Source: a virus
IMG/VR virus record: IMGVR_UViG_3300047094_001338
Coordinates: 1 to 21,342 of that record
Direction: 5' to 3' (one strand)
Length of the DNA stretch: 21,342 nt
Part shown: positions 6,226-12,561 of the stretch, piece by piece
How positions within the stretch are numbered: position 1 is the stretch's first letter
Layout: each line of letters starts with the position of its first letter
Position numbers and translations under genes: made by a program
The notes under the pieces: generated by a model
Seen by the model: only the letters and a program-made list of their open reading frames with translations
The model's database searches: none
Told to the model about the DNA's origin: nothing

Positions 6226-6629
6226 AAAATCAAAACGGTTTTATTGATTCTGGTGTTGCTCTCGTAGCAGTTGGTGTCGTTGTAATTGGTGGTCTCATCT
6301 TTATTGGTGGTCCACAATACAATGTGTGGCAGCAATCTCTTGCTGGTAAAGCAGAATTGCAGAAGGCAGAATATACGCGACAGGTAGCAGTGTTGGAAGC
6401 ACAAGCAAAGAAAGATAGTGCCCAACAACTTGCTGATGCTGAAATCATCCGTGCTACTGGTGTTGCTAAGGCAAACCAAATCATCGGTGATTCGCTGAAA
6501 GACAACCGTGAGTATCTTCAATATCTTTATATCACTGGACTGGAAGAAGGATCTAATAAAGGTAACGTAACGATCTACGTTCCTACTGAGGGTGGAATGC
6601 CTGTTCCCACACTTCAAATGAATAAGTGA
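6222..6629 (+). CDS. shortened SPFH/band-7-like membrane protein
   Basis: Residues about 10-30 form one transmembrane segment. Residues about 44-105 are a charged helix with the wording seen at the end of prohibitin/stomatin (SPFH) proteins: LEAQAKKDSAQQLADAEIIR, then ATGVAKANQIIGDSLKDNRE and YLQYLYITGLEE. The tail ends in a beta-like NVTIYVPTEGG. The beta-sandwich SPFH core expected between membrane anchor and helix is missing: 135 residues against roughly 280 for full-length members. It could interfere with host SPFH complexes or scaffold membrane proteins, which is inference. Confidence 0.75.
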   Translation: MKNQNGFIDSGVALVAVGVVVIGGLIFIGGPQYNVWQQSLAGKAELQKAEYTRQVAVLEAQAKKDSAQQLADAEIIRATGVAKANQIIGDSLKDNREYLQYLYITGLEEGSNKGNVTIYVPTEGGMPVPTLQMNK

Positions 6630-6650
6630 CACTTTAATAACTGGCACACG

Positions 6651-6675
6651 ACCCGCCCCATAAGGCGGGTTTTTT
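6651..6675 (+). terminator. rho-independent terminator
   Basis: Arms ACCCGCC (6651-6657) and GGCGGGT (6664-6670) form a perfect 7-bp stem with a 6-base loop, followed by a run of Ts. It closes the three-gene operon ending at 6629. Confidence 0.88.
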
Positions 6676-6677
6676 GC

Positions 6678-6683
6678 TATAAT
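6678..6683 (+). promoter_or_regulatory. -10 promoter element TATAAT
   Basis: A consensus TATAAT follows the terminator directly and lies 24 bases upstream of the next ATG. No good -35 is visible because the terminator stem occupies that place. A TTGAGG stretch in the leader may act as ribosome site. Confidence 0.55.
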
Positions 6684-6707
6684 AAAGAAGTAGTTGAGGA
6701 ACTCTCC

Positions 6708-6833
6708 ATGAATCTGACTGAGTTGATTGAAGAAATCCGTGAGATTGAAATCTATGGTTCTGATCCAGCAGACTGGATGGGTTATTTGGGTTCTGACGAC
6801 TACTGGGTGCCAGATGAGGAACTGGCATACTAA
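6708..6833 (+). CDS. acidic micro-protein (41 aa)
   Basis: The 41-residue product MNLTELIEEIREIEIYGSDP and so on is strongly acidic, with three tryptophan or tyrosine-rich patches (DWMGYLGSDDYWVP). It has its own TATAAT box and is bounded by a terminator upstream and another promoter downstream, so it is a monocistronic unit. Function is unknown; small acidic phage proteins often bind host enzymes. Confidence 0.65.
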   Translation: MNLTELIEEIREIEIYGSDPADWMGYLGSDDYWVPDEELAY

Positions 6834-6834
6834 C

Positions 6835-6886
6835 CCTGTCAGGGGTGCCTAGGTGCCCCTATAATAAGCACATACGCAACCAACCG
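6835..6886 (+). promoter_or_regulatory. palindrome-rich promoter region with TATAAT
   Basis: The gap contains an imperfect palindrome centred on CCTAGG with AGGGG and CCCCT outer arms (6841-6860), directly followed by TATAAT at 6860-6865. The ATG is 21 bases after the -10 box. The palindrome could be an operator or a terminator-like hairpin. Confidence 0.5.
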
Positions 6887-7246
6887 ATGCCTACCCTCAA
6901 CAAAGAGTTCAGCGCCTTCTGTGCCGAGCGTGATGCCAAGAACACCATTCAACTGAATGTTGTTAAGTGGACTTGGATGTTCTGTGATGCTCTGCGTGGC
7001 GGTGCTCCTGATGGTTACGATTACATCTTCGAGTCTGGTAAGAAGTATCACAAGGTCATTATGATTGATTCCAGTGGTGCTCGCTCTGTCCACTGCTTCA
7101 TTGATAAGAAGACTGGTGAGGTTTACAAGTCTGCATCTTGGAAAGCACCCGCCAAAGGTGTTCGCTACGATCTCCGCATCATTGAACAGCGTGAATGGTT
7201 GTTTGAGAAAGCAGATTGGGCAGGAGGTTATCTTTACGCAAGATGA
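6887..7246 (+). CDS. conserved cyanophage-type protein (119 aa)
   Basis: The product MPTLNKEFSAFCAERDAKNT and so on contains WTWMFCDALRGGAPDGYDYI and ends WAGGYLYAR. I recall this pattern in several T4-like cyanophages, always as a hypothetical protein. The ATG at 6887 is chosen over an upstream ATG at 6845 because the latter lies before the TATAAT box at 6860-6865. It overlaps the next small gene by 4 bases. Confidence 0.82.
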   Translation: MPTLNKEFSAFCAERDAKNTIQLNVVKWTWMFCDALRGGAPDGYDYIFESGKKYHKVIMIDSSGARSVHCFIDKKTGEVYKSASWKAPAKGVRYDLRIIEQREWLFEKADWAGGYLYAR

Positions 7247-7344
7247 TTTCTTCTATTTTCTTCTGGTGGTTTATCGCTCTTATTGGTGCTTGTTTTGTTA
7301 ATTATGCATTGATGCAATTCACTGACAACGATGACGACAACTAA
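7243..7344 (+). CDS. single-span membrane micro-protein (33 aa)
   Basis: An ATGA overlap starts a 33-residue product: one transmembrane helix (SIFFWWFIALIGACFVNYAL) and an acidic tail (TDNDDDN). The charge pattern fits a membrane-anchored micro-protein. It is short but coherent and coupled to the upstream gene. Confidence 0.55.
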   Translation: MISSIFFWWFIALIGACFVNYALMQFTDNDDDN

Positions 7345-7392
7345 CAAACTAATCTTTATCTCTTCGTTCATTTGGTTTCTTCACTGGGGACA

Positions 7393-7869
7393 ATGCATTA
7401 CCTTGAAATGTCTGGATATGGTTATTCTAAACTCCTCTGTGAGGACGTTACCACTTGGTTTCTGAATAAGTTTTTACCACGTCATAAGATTGAAGTAGAG
7501 ATCCTGCATCGTGGACTGAAACGTGAGCAGGTTTATGGTTATTGTGACTACGTGGAAGAATCGTATCGTCCCCGTGAGTTTTTGATTGAACTTCAAACTC
7601 ATATGGAGGAGGAGTTGTATATAAAAACTCTTTTGCATGAACTGGTCCACCTGCGGCAGTGGGTGCTAGGTTCGCTGCGGATGCGACGTGGAAAAATGTG
7701 TTATGGTAAAGTTCAAGTCGAACTTTATGACTATTGGCATCAACCACATGAAATAGAAGCACGAGAGCAAGAAGAAACCTTATATCTGAGGTATCTGATT
7801 GAGAAGAACTGTGTGCCACCTACCAAAGTGGCACAGTTCTTCCCGAACCGCCTGATGGTGGCGCTATAA
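7393..7869 (+). CDS. SprT-like zinc metalloprotease
   Basis: The 158-residue product has HELVH at residues 82-86 in a TLLHELVHLRQW context, the zinc and catalytic Glu motif of gluzincin-type peptidases. A second motif, PHEIEAREQE (about 118-127), supplies E122 as probable third zinc ligand. The layout resembles small SprT-like domains, without an obvious zinc ribbon. The ATG at 7393 is preferred to a TTG at 7372. The last 20 codons run through a strong hairpin and into the TATAAT box of the next gene, so the C-terminus may be a late extension. The substrate is unknown. Confidence 0.8.
   Translation: MHYLEMSGYGYSKLLCEDVTTWFLNKFLPRHKIEVEILHRGLKREQVYGYCDYVEESYRPREFLIELQTHMEEELYIKTLLHELVHLRQWVLGSLRMRRGKMCYGKVQVELYDYWHQPHEIEAREQEETLYLRYLIEKNCVPPTKVAQFFPNRLMVAL
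7804..7841 (+). terminator. long stem-loop inside the 3' end of the metalloprotease gene
   Basis: The arm at 7828-7841 (GTGGCACAGTTCTT) pairs with 7804-7819 over 14 base pairs with a 2-base bulge. The loop is 8 bases. It carries the GTGGCACA motif found in other intergenic modules but is translated here. No proper U tract follows, so termination is only possible. Confidence 0.5.
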
Positions 7870-7870
7870 T
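7865..7870 (+). promoter_or_regulatory. -10 promoter element TATAAT overlapping a stop codon
   Basis: TATAAT overlaps the TAA of the metalloprotease gene and lies 24 bases before the next ATG. It is followed by the GGTAATC leader motif, as at two other promoters in the left part (5571 and 9383). Confidence 0.6.
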
Positions 7871-7894
7871 TACAAGGTAATCAAGGGAACCACA

Positions 7895-8053
7895 ATGGTC
7901 ACCGACACCGCACAGGATGCCCAGATCCGCCGTTCTATCATTAAATCGGTGAGCGGCATGGATCTTCGCCTTCTGCAACGAATTGCCTATGAGGTTCGTT
8001 GTGAAGAACTGGGCATTCGCCCTGATGGTTGGAAACTCTACCCTGAGAACTGA
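7895..8053 (+). CDS. hypothetical protein (52 aa)
   Basis: The product includes RRSIIKSVSGMDLRLLQRIA and ELGIRPDGWKLYPEN. It is helical and basic, of unknown function. It is headed by its own TATAAT and GGTAATC leader, and the next gene starts 3 bases after its stop. Confidence 0.72.
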   Translation: MVTDTAQDAQIRRSIIKSVSGMDLRLLQRIAYEVRCEELGIRPDGWKLYPEN

Positions 8054-8056
8054 TTC

Positions 8057-8260
8057 ATGAAACTTTCTACTACTTCTGTCACCAAGATTGCTGATGCTCT
8101 CAAACCAGCAGTCATTGATTACATTTATGAAGATGAAGGATTTGTTGAATATATGCAAACTGCCGTGGTAGAGGGTATTCGCAATGCGATGGGAGATATG
8201 GATGAGGATTTACTTTTTGAACTGGGTATGTTAATCTTTGATCGGATCGAACTGAAATGA
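8057..8260 (+). CDS. hypothetical acidic helical protein (67 aa)
   Basis: The product MKLSTTSVTKIADALKPAVI and so on is helical and acidic in its second half (GDMDEDLLFELGMLIFDRIE). It resembles small T4-like cyanophage proteins with no known role. It is 3 bases downstream of the previous gene and overlaps the next, so it is part of an operon running to about 9379. Confidence 0.75.
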   Translation: MKLSTTSVTKIADALKPAVIDYIYEDEGFVEYMQTAVVEGIRNAMGDMDEDLLFELGMLIFDRIELK

Positions 8261-8487
8261 TGAACGAGCAACGAAACAAAGTAATTCAATATGCCGTTGT
8301 TGTGAGCACTATTCTCAACTTAGGAATGTGCCTGAATTTGTATCTTCAACTTGGTAGAATGCAATATCAAGTAGCACAAATAGACAGTGATATTTCAAGT
8401 GCTGTTGAAGCATTGAGTCGTTATATTTGGGAAATCAAAAACAATGAAGTAAGTAATTCTGAAACTTATCCAGGAGGACTTCAATGA
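8257..8487 (+). CDS. single-span membrane protein with coiled-coil-like tail
   Basis: The gene starts ATGATG; either Met is possible. Residues about 10-32 form a transmembrane helix (VIQYAVVVSTILNLGMCLNL). The rest (QLGRMQYQVAQIDSDISSAV) looks like a helix facing the periplasm or cytoplasm. This layout resembles phage spanin or holin-associated proteins, and the next gene acts on the cell wall, but no lysis role can be proven. Confidence 0.68.
   Translation: MMNEQRNKVIQYAVVVSTILNLGMCLNLYLQLGRMQYQVAQIDSDISSAVEALSRYIWEIKNNEVSNSETYPGGLQ
8472..8477 (+). promoter_or_regulatory. strong Shine-Dalgarno AGGAGG
   Basis: A full AGGAGG lies 6 bases before the ATG at 8484 and fixes the start of the RlpA-like gene. 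Such strong sites are rare in this window. Confidence 0.7.
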
Positions 8488-8795
8488 TTGGATTGATCGC
8501 TGGTTTGACGTGTGGAATCGCTACATACTACGGTGTTGGTGATGGTTTCCATGGACAAACAACCGCTAATGGTGAACGGTTTGATGCTTATCGTTGGACT
8601 GCAGCTCATCCTTATCTTCCTATGGGTACGAGGATTCGGGTAACCAATCAGGATAATCTCAAACAAGTGATTGTGAGAGTGAATGATCGTGGTCCATATT
8701 CTCATGCAGATCTAGATCTATCCTATGCTGCATTTGCACATATTCAATCTCCCCGCAAGGGTAACGCCACTATTTGTTATCGTGTAATCGGATGA
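8484..8795 (+). CDS. RlpA-like double-psi beta-barrel cell-wall protein
   Basis: RlpA proteins cut peptide-free peptidoglycan glycan strands as lytic transglycosylases. This 103-residue product has the family signature in order: ATYYGVGDGFHGQTTANGER (residues 13-32), TAAHPYLPMGTRIRV (39-53) and VIVRVNDRGPY (62-72), with the conserved Asp at 68, then DLDLSYAAF (76-84). The N-terminus is a short hydrophobic stretch with Cys10, which could be a signal or a poor lipobox. The SPOR domain of bacterial RlpA is absent. It may act in lysis or wall entry, an inference helped by the adjacent membrane and secreted proteins. Confidence 0.88.
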   Translation: MIGLIAGLTCGIATYYGVGDGFHGQTTANGERFDAYRWTAAHPYLPMGTRIRVTNQDNLKQVIVRVNDRGPYSHADLDLSYAAFAHIQSPRKGNATICYRVIG

Positions 8796-9166
8796 AAAAA
8801 CTTCTTTTTGCTGCTGCGATTCTGTTCTCTGCACCAGTTTATGCACAACAGTCACCAACGAATTATCAACCATTTCGTTATGAAACATCTTGTGCTCTGA
8901 TGTATGAGGGTGAACCAATGACGGATCTGTGTGTGGTGATTGAAACCCGTGAAAAAGGTGGAGCACTTCGCACTCGTAATATCTTTTCAAATCGATTCAG
9001 TCTGACGATCAAAGGAAGATTTGATAAGCAGAAAGGTTATATGACCTGGGATTCTCATAATAAGTATGAATATAAATGGGACTATAAGATCGGTCAGGTT
9101 GGAGAACTTGGTGTCTGGTCTGAGGTTATGCCTAGTTTTTATTTGCAAAACGTAAGTTGGGATTGA
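8792..9166 (+). CDS. secreted protein of unknown function (124 aa)
   Basis: A clear signal peptide begins the protein: MKKLLFAAAILFSAPVYAQQ, cleavage likely after VYA. The mature part has two cysteines (TSCALMYEGEPMTDLCVVIE), a basic middle and a tryptophan-rich tail, and looks beta-rich. It overlaps the RlpA-like gene by 4 bases and may reach the same compartment as a partner. No family is recognised. Confidence 0.78.
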   Translation: MKKLLFAAAILFSAPVYAQQSPTNYQPFRYETSCALMYEGEPMTDLCVVIETREKGGALRTRNIFSNRFSLTIKGRFDKQKGYMTWDSHNKYEYKWDYKIGQVGELGVWSEVMPSFYLQNVSWD

Positions 9167-9169
9167 ATA

Positions 9170-9379
9170 ATGAAAATTACAGAAGCAACAGTTAATTTAA
9201 ATGTACATGAGATGGGTGTGATTCTTTCTGCACTGCAAAATCTTGAAAATGCAGATGAACATCGTATTGCCAGAGAATATGGCAGTGTGCCAGCACTTTA
9301 TGATAAACTCTATTCCTACTGGGAGCAGATGGACAGATCGCAAACTGGACTACGGTACGATGTGGTGCCCTCCTTCTGA
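9170..9379 (+). CDS. hypothetical protein (69 aa)
   Basis: The product starts MKITEATVNLNVHEMGVILS and continues as a helical protein with ARE, YDKLYSYWEQM and SQTGLRYD segments. Similar small proteins occur in T4-like cyanophages, as I recall. It follows the secreted protein gene by 3 bases. A promoter follows its stop. Confidence 0.75.
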   Translation: MKITEATVNLNVHEMGVILSALQNLENADEHRIAREYGSVPALYDKLYSYWEQMDRSQTGLRYDVVPSF

Positions 9380-9382
9380 GGT

Positions 9383-9388
9383 TATAAT
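9383..9388 (+). promoter_or_regulatory. -10 promoter element TATAAT with GGTAATC leader
   Basis: TATAAT lies just after a stop codon and 25 bases before the next ATG, followed by the GGTAATC leader motif. It opens the gene run from 9413 onwards. Confidence 0.6.
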
Positions 9389-9412
9389 ACAAAGGTAATC
9401 GGGACACACCCA

Positions 9413-9673
9413 ATGCAAACGCCTCAACTGACCAGCAAGGACGGCAATATGGTGGTTGACTTCTATCCCGTCAAGACTCCTTATGGTGATATTTCTGAAA
9501 CTTGGGTACTTCGTACAGTCACCTTTGCTCCTCACGGTCAAGTGTCAAAGAAGTTTCTCAACAAAGTAGAAATGCTGTTGGACATCCGTGAGCGTGTGGC
9601 ATACGGTTACAATCAAACGGGTGATAACTCCAATCTTCCCCAACTTGGAAATCCGATGGCAGGTGCCTGCTGA
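9413..9673 (+). CDS. hypothetical protein (86 aa)
   Basis: The product has a beta-rich first half (MVVDFYPVKTPYGDISETWV) and a helical second half (FLNKVEMLLDIRERVAYGYN), and ends in a single cysteine. No known motif is visible. The ATG is set by the promoter 25 bases upstream. A TGATG overlap couples it to the next gene. Confidence 0.75.
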   Translation: MQTPQLTSKDGNMVVDFYPVKTPYGDISETWVLRTVTFAPHGQVSKKFLNKVEMLLDIRERVAYGYNQTGDNSNLPQLGNPMAGAC

Positions 9674-9819
9674 TGAAAACTTCTTATTGGTTTCTTGGTA
9701 TCATTGCCATTCTCATGTGGAACGGAATGATCATCAAACGTGATCAAGAACTGTTCAAGGCATATGATAAGGTCTGTGCCGAACTTCCCTCTCATCCTCA
9801 TTGCCATCTTTCCAAATGA
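9673..9819 (+). CDS. single-span membrane protein with two cysteines (48 aa)
   Basis: An N-terminal hydrophobic stretch (SYWFLGIIAILMWNGMII) is followed by a polar tail with VCAELPSHPHCHL, two cysteines nine residues apart. The tail could be extracytoplasmic and disulfide-bonded. Two micro-genes in the right half share this anchor-plus-two-cysteines layout. It is coupled by overlaps on both sides. Confidence 0.65.
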   Translation: MKTSYWFLGIIAILMWNGMIIKRDQELFKAYDKVCAELPSHPHCHLSK

Positions 9820-9998
9820 ACGACGAAGACATTCAACAATTTATGAATGCATTTGATGATTTTATGAAGCATTCTGAGGTTGAGCAATTTAATCATGATG
9901 CCTGGTTGATTGCTAAACAATACACTGATCATTTTTATGAGCAGAAAGCAGCAGAACTGGAAGTGACTGTTGATTATTACATTCAGGAGTTTGTATGA
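9816..9998 (+). CDS. hypothetical acidic helical protein (60 aa)
   Basis: The start ATG at 9816 is in an ATGA overlap; an upstream ATG at 9801 would put five more codons inside the previous gene. The product MNDEDIQQFMNAFDDFMKHS and so on is acidic and helical. It resembles small T4-like cyanophage proteins of unknown function. Confidence 0.75.
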   Translation: MNDEDIQQFMNAFDDFMKHSEVEQFNHDAWLIAKQYTDHFYEQKAAELEVTVDYYIQEFV

Positions 9999-10165
9999 AC
10001 GATCAAACCAAATTCATTTTTGCACTTATGCAGATTGAGAACATTTCAAATCTCATCACAGGAAATGAATATGAAAGGTTCTTTGCTTCACATCTCATTC
10101 CAATCAAAGTTGAACTGGAAAGGCAATTGACAAATCTCACTCATTCCTCTAAAATTAAGGAGTAA
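9995..10165 (+). CDS. hypothetical protein (56 aa)
   Basis: An ATGA overlap starts a 56-residue helical product (FIFALMQIENISNLITGNEY, then IPIKVELERQLTN). Its pattern resembles T4-like cyanophage small proteins. It is followed by AAGGAG just before its stop, which can serve the next gene 13 bases on. Confidence 0.68.
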   Translation: MNDQTKFIFALMQIENISNLITGNEYERFFASHLIPIKVELERQLTNLTHSSKIKE

Positions 10166-10178
10166 TTTAGAAATACTA

Positions 10179-10409
10179 ATGAAATCACTTTACATTGTTG
10201 ACTACTGGGTTCCGTTTCCTTCTTCTGAATATGGTGGTGTTGTATCACTAATCGCTGAGAATGATACGGAAGCATTCCAACTCCTTGCCGATGAAGATGG
10301 TTTTGATGACAGTTATCAGAATCTAATCATGCCCAATGTCGTCAAGGCACAGAAGTTCAAACTTGTGGATGATTATGAATCTGGTATTATTGATGCATTT
10401 ACCACCTGA
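10179..10409 (+). CDS. conserved cyanophage-type protein (76 aa)
   Basis: The product begins MKSLYIVDYWVPFPSSEYGG and ends LVDDYESGIIDAFTT. I recall this as one of the best-conserved small proteins of T4-like cyanophages, of unknown function. The alternation of strands and helix (EAFQLLADEDGF) suggests a compact alpha/beta fold. Confidence 0.85.
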   Translation: MKSLYIVDYWVPFPSSEYGGVVSLIAENDTEAFQLLADEDGFDDSYQNLIMPNVVKAQKFKLVDDYESGIIDAFTT

Positions 10410-10414
10410 TAATT

Positions 10415-10585
10415 ATGGAAGAAAGACTCTATCGCATTGAAGAACTTTGTACAACTGGTTGGGAACTGGTTGAAGAAAAGTATGTTAATATGACAAAAGA
10501 ACGCACTCAGGAAGTTTTAAATCAACTGATTGCCGATGGTTATAATCCTAATACATTACGTGCCGTACCCAATCCACAAAAATGA
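10415..10585 (+). CDS. conserved cyanophage-type protein (56 aa)
   Basis: The product starts MEERLYRIEELCTTGWELVE and includes MTKERTQEVLNQLIADGYNP. It matches a recurrent small T4-like cyanophage protein (strand, GWEL, helix, DGYNPN). Function is unknown. It lies 5 bases after the previous stop and overlaps the next gene by 4. Confidence 0.8.
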   Translation: MEERLYRIEELCTTGWELVEEKYVNMTKERTQEVLNQLIADGYNPNTLRAVPNPQK

Positions 10586-10860
10586 TTGAGTTTCCTCATA
10601 AACCACCAGCAGGTTATTCTTATGAACAAGTTCCATTTAAACGTAATGTTATTGCAATCTGGATTCATAATCATTACAGGTTTGTTTACAATGGCGGTGG
10701 GATTACTCGTAGCATCTGGGGATTCTACAATCTCAAAACCAAGTGCTTCCACTCTCCTATCAACGCCAAAACAGTCGGTGATCAAGTAAACATTGAACAA
10801 ACAACTCCATACTCTGCTATGATACCTAAACTCTCACCTCTCGAACTTGCTTATGTCTAA
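10582..10860 (+). CDS. conserved cyanophage-type protein (92 aa)
   Basis: The product has MIEFPHKPPAGYSYEQVPF, IWIHNHYRFVYNGG and TIWGFY-like SIWGFYNLKT, then PINAKTVGDQV and LSPLELAYV. This pattern is familiar from T4-like cyanophages as a hypothetical protein. It looks beta-rich. Overlaps couple it to both neighbours. Confidence 0.83.
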   Translation: MIEFPHKPPAGYSYEQVPFKRNVIAIWIHNHYRFVYNGGGITRSIWGFYNLKTKCFHSPINAKTVGDQVNIEQTTPYSAMIPKLSPLELAYV

Positions 10861-11101
10861 GTATAGTCCACGCCTGAATGATTATGTTCAATGGAAGAAA
10901 GGTGTCGAAGGATGGGTGTATTTTGTTGATAAAGAATATATCACCATCGAAACCAACGTCCGCCCAAAAGATCAATTCAATGTCCAGGCGTGTTCTATTC
11001 ATAAGAATGAAAGGTTATTGGTACTTTGTTACAAGGAACAGTGGAATGAATTAACTTATGTCGGACATCGTGTTGATCAGTATTCAACTACAATCATATG
11101 A
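10853..11101 (+). CDS. conserved cyanophage-type protein (82 aa)
   Basis: The product begins MSKYSPRLNDYVQWKKGVEG and contains WVYFVDKEYITIETNVRPKD and ERLLVLCYKEQWNELTYV. It resembles a small beta-barrel-like protein that recurs in T4-like cyanophages. Function is unknown. The ATG at 10853 is preferred over a TTG two codons earlier. Confidence 0.83.
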   Translation: MSKYSPRLNDYVQWKKGVEGWVYFVDKEYITIETNVRPKDQFNVQACSIHKNERLLVLCYKEQWNELTYVGHRVDQYSTTII

Positions 11102-11343
11102 AACAGAAGAGAACAGTATGGAGATGGTGGGCAAAAGCATTAGGAGAGAAGGCAAGTAAATGTGACAAAGAATCAGACCACATTGCTATTATACGTACTG
11201 TTATATTCAGTACTTATCTCATTACTAATCTATTCATTATTGCAGGCGTAATTCGACATTGGAACAAAAATGAAATACCAGGTTGTATACTACAAATTGA
11301 AGAAGGACCAGAAGAAAGCGAAACAAGAAGCAATCTTTTATAA
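11098..11343 (+). CDS. conserved cyanophage membrane protein with extended tail (81 aa)
   Basis: The product has VWRWWAKALGEKASKCDKES and one transmembrane helix (VIFSTYLITNLFIIAGVI) followed by RHWN. This is a highly recurrent T4-like cyanophage protein that, as I recall, usually ends soon after RHWN. Here another 25 or so codons follow (NEIPGCILQIEEG...), overlapping the next gene by 74 bases. The extra tail is probably read-through from a mutated stop. Confidence 0.8.
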   Translation: MKQKRTVWRWWAKALGEKASKCDKESDHIAIIRTVIFSTYLITNLFIIAGVIRHWNKNEIPGCILQIEEGPEESETRSNLL

Positions 11344-11422
11344 TATTGAAGATGCCTCACTCTGGGAGCAACATATTAAGGAACAAGGTTATGTAAATTC
11401 TGAGATTGTACCAATCTTCTAA
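11270..11422 (+). CDS. conserved cyanophage-type micro-protein (50 aa)
   Basis: The product MKYQVVYYKLKKDQKKAKQE continues with AIFYNIEDASLWEQHIKEQG and ends NSEIVPIF. I recall a near-identical pattern (strand, basic helix, EIVPIF end) in T4-like cyanophages. The family pattern supports the gene despite its 74-base overlap with the gene before. Confidence 0.7.
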   Translation: MKYQVVYYKLKKDQKKAKQEAIFYNIEDASLWEQHIKEQGYVNSEIVPIF

Positions 11423-11447
11423 ATACAAAAAAGATTTCCAAGAAACA

Positions 11448-11651
11448 ATGAAGACGTTTGCACAATTAATGGAACAGATTCATGGTCCAGTAAATCGAAC
11501 GGAAGTTGCGCTCGCAAAGACCAGAGCAAACATTGCCTCAGAGCGTCTTCGCAGAAGGCGTCAGTATCAACAAGGTCTTCATACGACGATGCACTTAAAT
11601 CAGACCGCAGAAAAGGAAGACAGAAAAAAAGCAGAAGTTTATAATACCTGA
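11448..11651 (+). CDS. basic helical protein (67 aa)
   Basis: The product starts MKTFAQLMEQIHGPVNRTEV and has a very basic centre (NIASERLRRRRQYQQGL) that could bind nucleic acid or a ribonucleoprotein. I chose the ATG at 11448 over a TTG at 11406 because the latter overlaps the previous gene. Its stop overlaps an ATT-initiated frame that looks like a broken gene. Confidence 0.68.
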   Translation: MKTFAQLMEQIHGPVNRTEVALAKTRANIASERLRRRRQYQQGLHTTMHLNQTAEKEDRKKAEVYNT

Positions 11652-11758
11652 TTAACCGCAAAACCTACATTGGAATCTCCGCTGTTGTTACATTCATTTG
11701 TTATAAAACCAGTAATATCCTTTCCAACTATAATGCCCAGGATTGCGTAAACTTTTAA
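11651..11758 (+). pseudogene. possible N-terminal remnant of a membrane-protein gene cut by the homing endonuclease
   Basis: Directly at the stop of the preceding gene, TGATT replaces the usual TGATG and opens a frame that reads INRKTYIGISAVVTFICY before running into sequence antisense to the endonuclease gene. The first 18 codons look like a real N-terminus with a membrane segment; the remaining 17 do not. The endonuclease stop codon lies at 11694-11696. I infer that insertion of that gene disrupted this one. No continuation was found beyond 12503. Confidence 0.35.
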
Positions 11759-12503
11759 TCAATCCGGTACCTTTACCAGAGCCACCTAATACTCTCACAG
11801 CATCTGCAATAGATTCATAACGGGCACTTATTTCACCTGTTTTTTTATTTACAGCAAATACCGATTTCTTTTTAGATTTGTCTTCTAAGATCTGCCACTT
11901 GTGTCCATAGGCAGTACCATCTTTTCTGGCAGCAAGTAGAATATTACTATTTTTATTCGGATCACCAGTAAGAGATAATGCTGCCATACGAGCATTCTCA
12001 TAGTCAGTACAGATTCCAGTTTCTAAATTCTTTCCACGTATTGGAAGACCACAATGTTTTCCATTACCTCTGTTCTCTTCTGTAAGAGCACCCCAAGGTT
12101 CTATCTTTGCTTTTGTAGTTAATGCAATAGATATGTTTTCAATATGTTCTGATGTAAGTATCTTTTGCTTTGCTTTTTCTGTTATTTTTTGTTTTGTTTC
12201 TTCACTGAATATTGGACGTTCACCACCACTTGTAGCATTATATCCTTCTTTAAATGTATTATGTTGTTTGATCCAATATTCTTCTCTTTCATTTAATAAA
12301 CTCTCATCACATTCATCTATTTCTTTAATCATGAAGTTGTGATTGCCATATTTACGCATGGCACGATGTAGGGGTTTATCACTCATTCTTATTGCTTCTT
12401 GTATGTGTTGTTGCCACCTTTTATTCATTCCTTGGGTGGTCTGACCAACATACTTGTGCCCGTTTTGCTTGTTGATAATTAGGTAGATGATTCCCTGTGC
12501 CAT
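11694..12503 (-). CDS. GIY-YIG homing endonuclease with NUMOD DNA-binding modules
   Basis: This is the only minus-strand gene in the window. Residues 1-90 form the GIY-YIG nuclease: IIYLIINKQNGHKYVGQT (5-22) with Y7, Y18 and G20, the conserved Arg in KRWQQH (R29) and the catalytic Glu region LNEREEYWI (70-78). A NUMOD3-like RPIFSEETKQKI repeat follows. The C-terminus has a NUMOD1/IENR1-like module: VFAVNKKTGEI, YESIADAVRVLGG and SWKGYYWFY. Such enzymes cut intron- or intergene-less alleles and copy themselves in. At 269 residues it looks complete. Its opposite strand and AT-rich codons mark it as a mobile insertion. Confidence 0.95.
   Translation of the reverse strand: MAQGIIYLIINKQNGHKYVGQTTQGMNKRWQQHIQEAIRMSDKPLHRAMRKYGNHNFMIKEIDECDESLLNEREEYWIKQHNTFKEGYNATSGGERPIFSEETKQKITEKAKQKILTSEHIENISIALTTKAKIEPWGALTEENRGNGKHCGLPIRGKNLETGICTDYENARMAALSLTGDPNKNSNILLAARKDGTAYGHKWQILEDKSKKKSVFAVNKKTGEISARYESIADAVRVLGGSGKGTGLIKSLRNPGHYSWKGYYWFYNK
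11694..12503 (-). mobile_element. free-standing homing endonuclease gene insertion
   Basis: The GIY-YIG gene is antiparallel to all neighbours, sits between a gene remnant and an AT-rich non-coding block, and has no other mobile functions. This fits a selfish homing gene. The exact insertion borders cannot be fixed without an empty-site relative. Confidence 0.6.
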
Positions 12504-12561
12504 TGATATGATATGCTACATTCTTTATATATTGTACATAACGATTAAAATATAATACATA

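Noticed and set aside
6027-6647. Long minus-strand frame (206 codons) opposite the membrane-protein operon
   Set aside because: The + strand frames show membrane and SPFH patterns, coupling and a terminator. The minus frame is antisense to them with no recognisable motif.
7331-7465. 44-codon frame overlapping the metalloprotease start
   Set aside because: Its second half is out of frame with the conserved protease and has no protein-like pattern; it is most likely a shadow.
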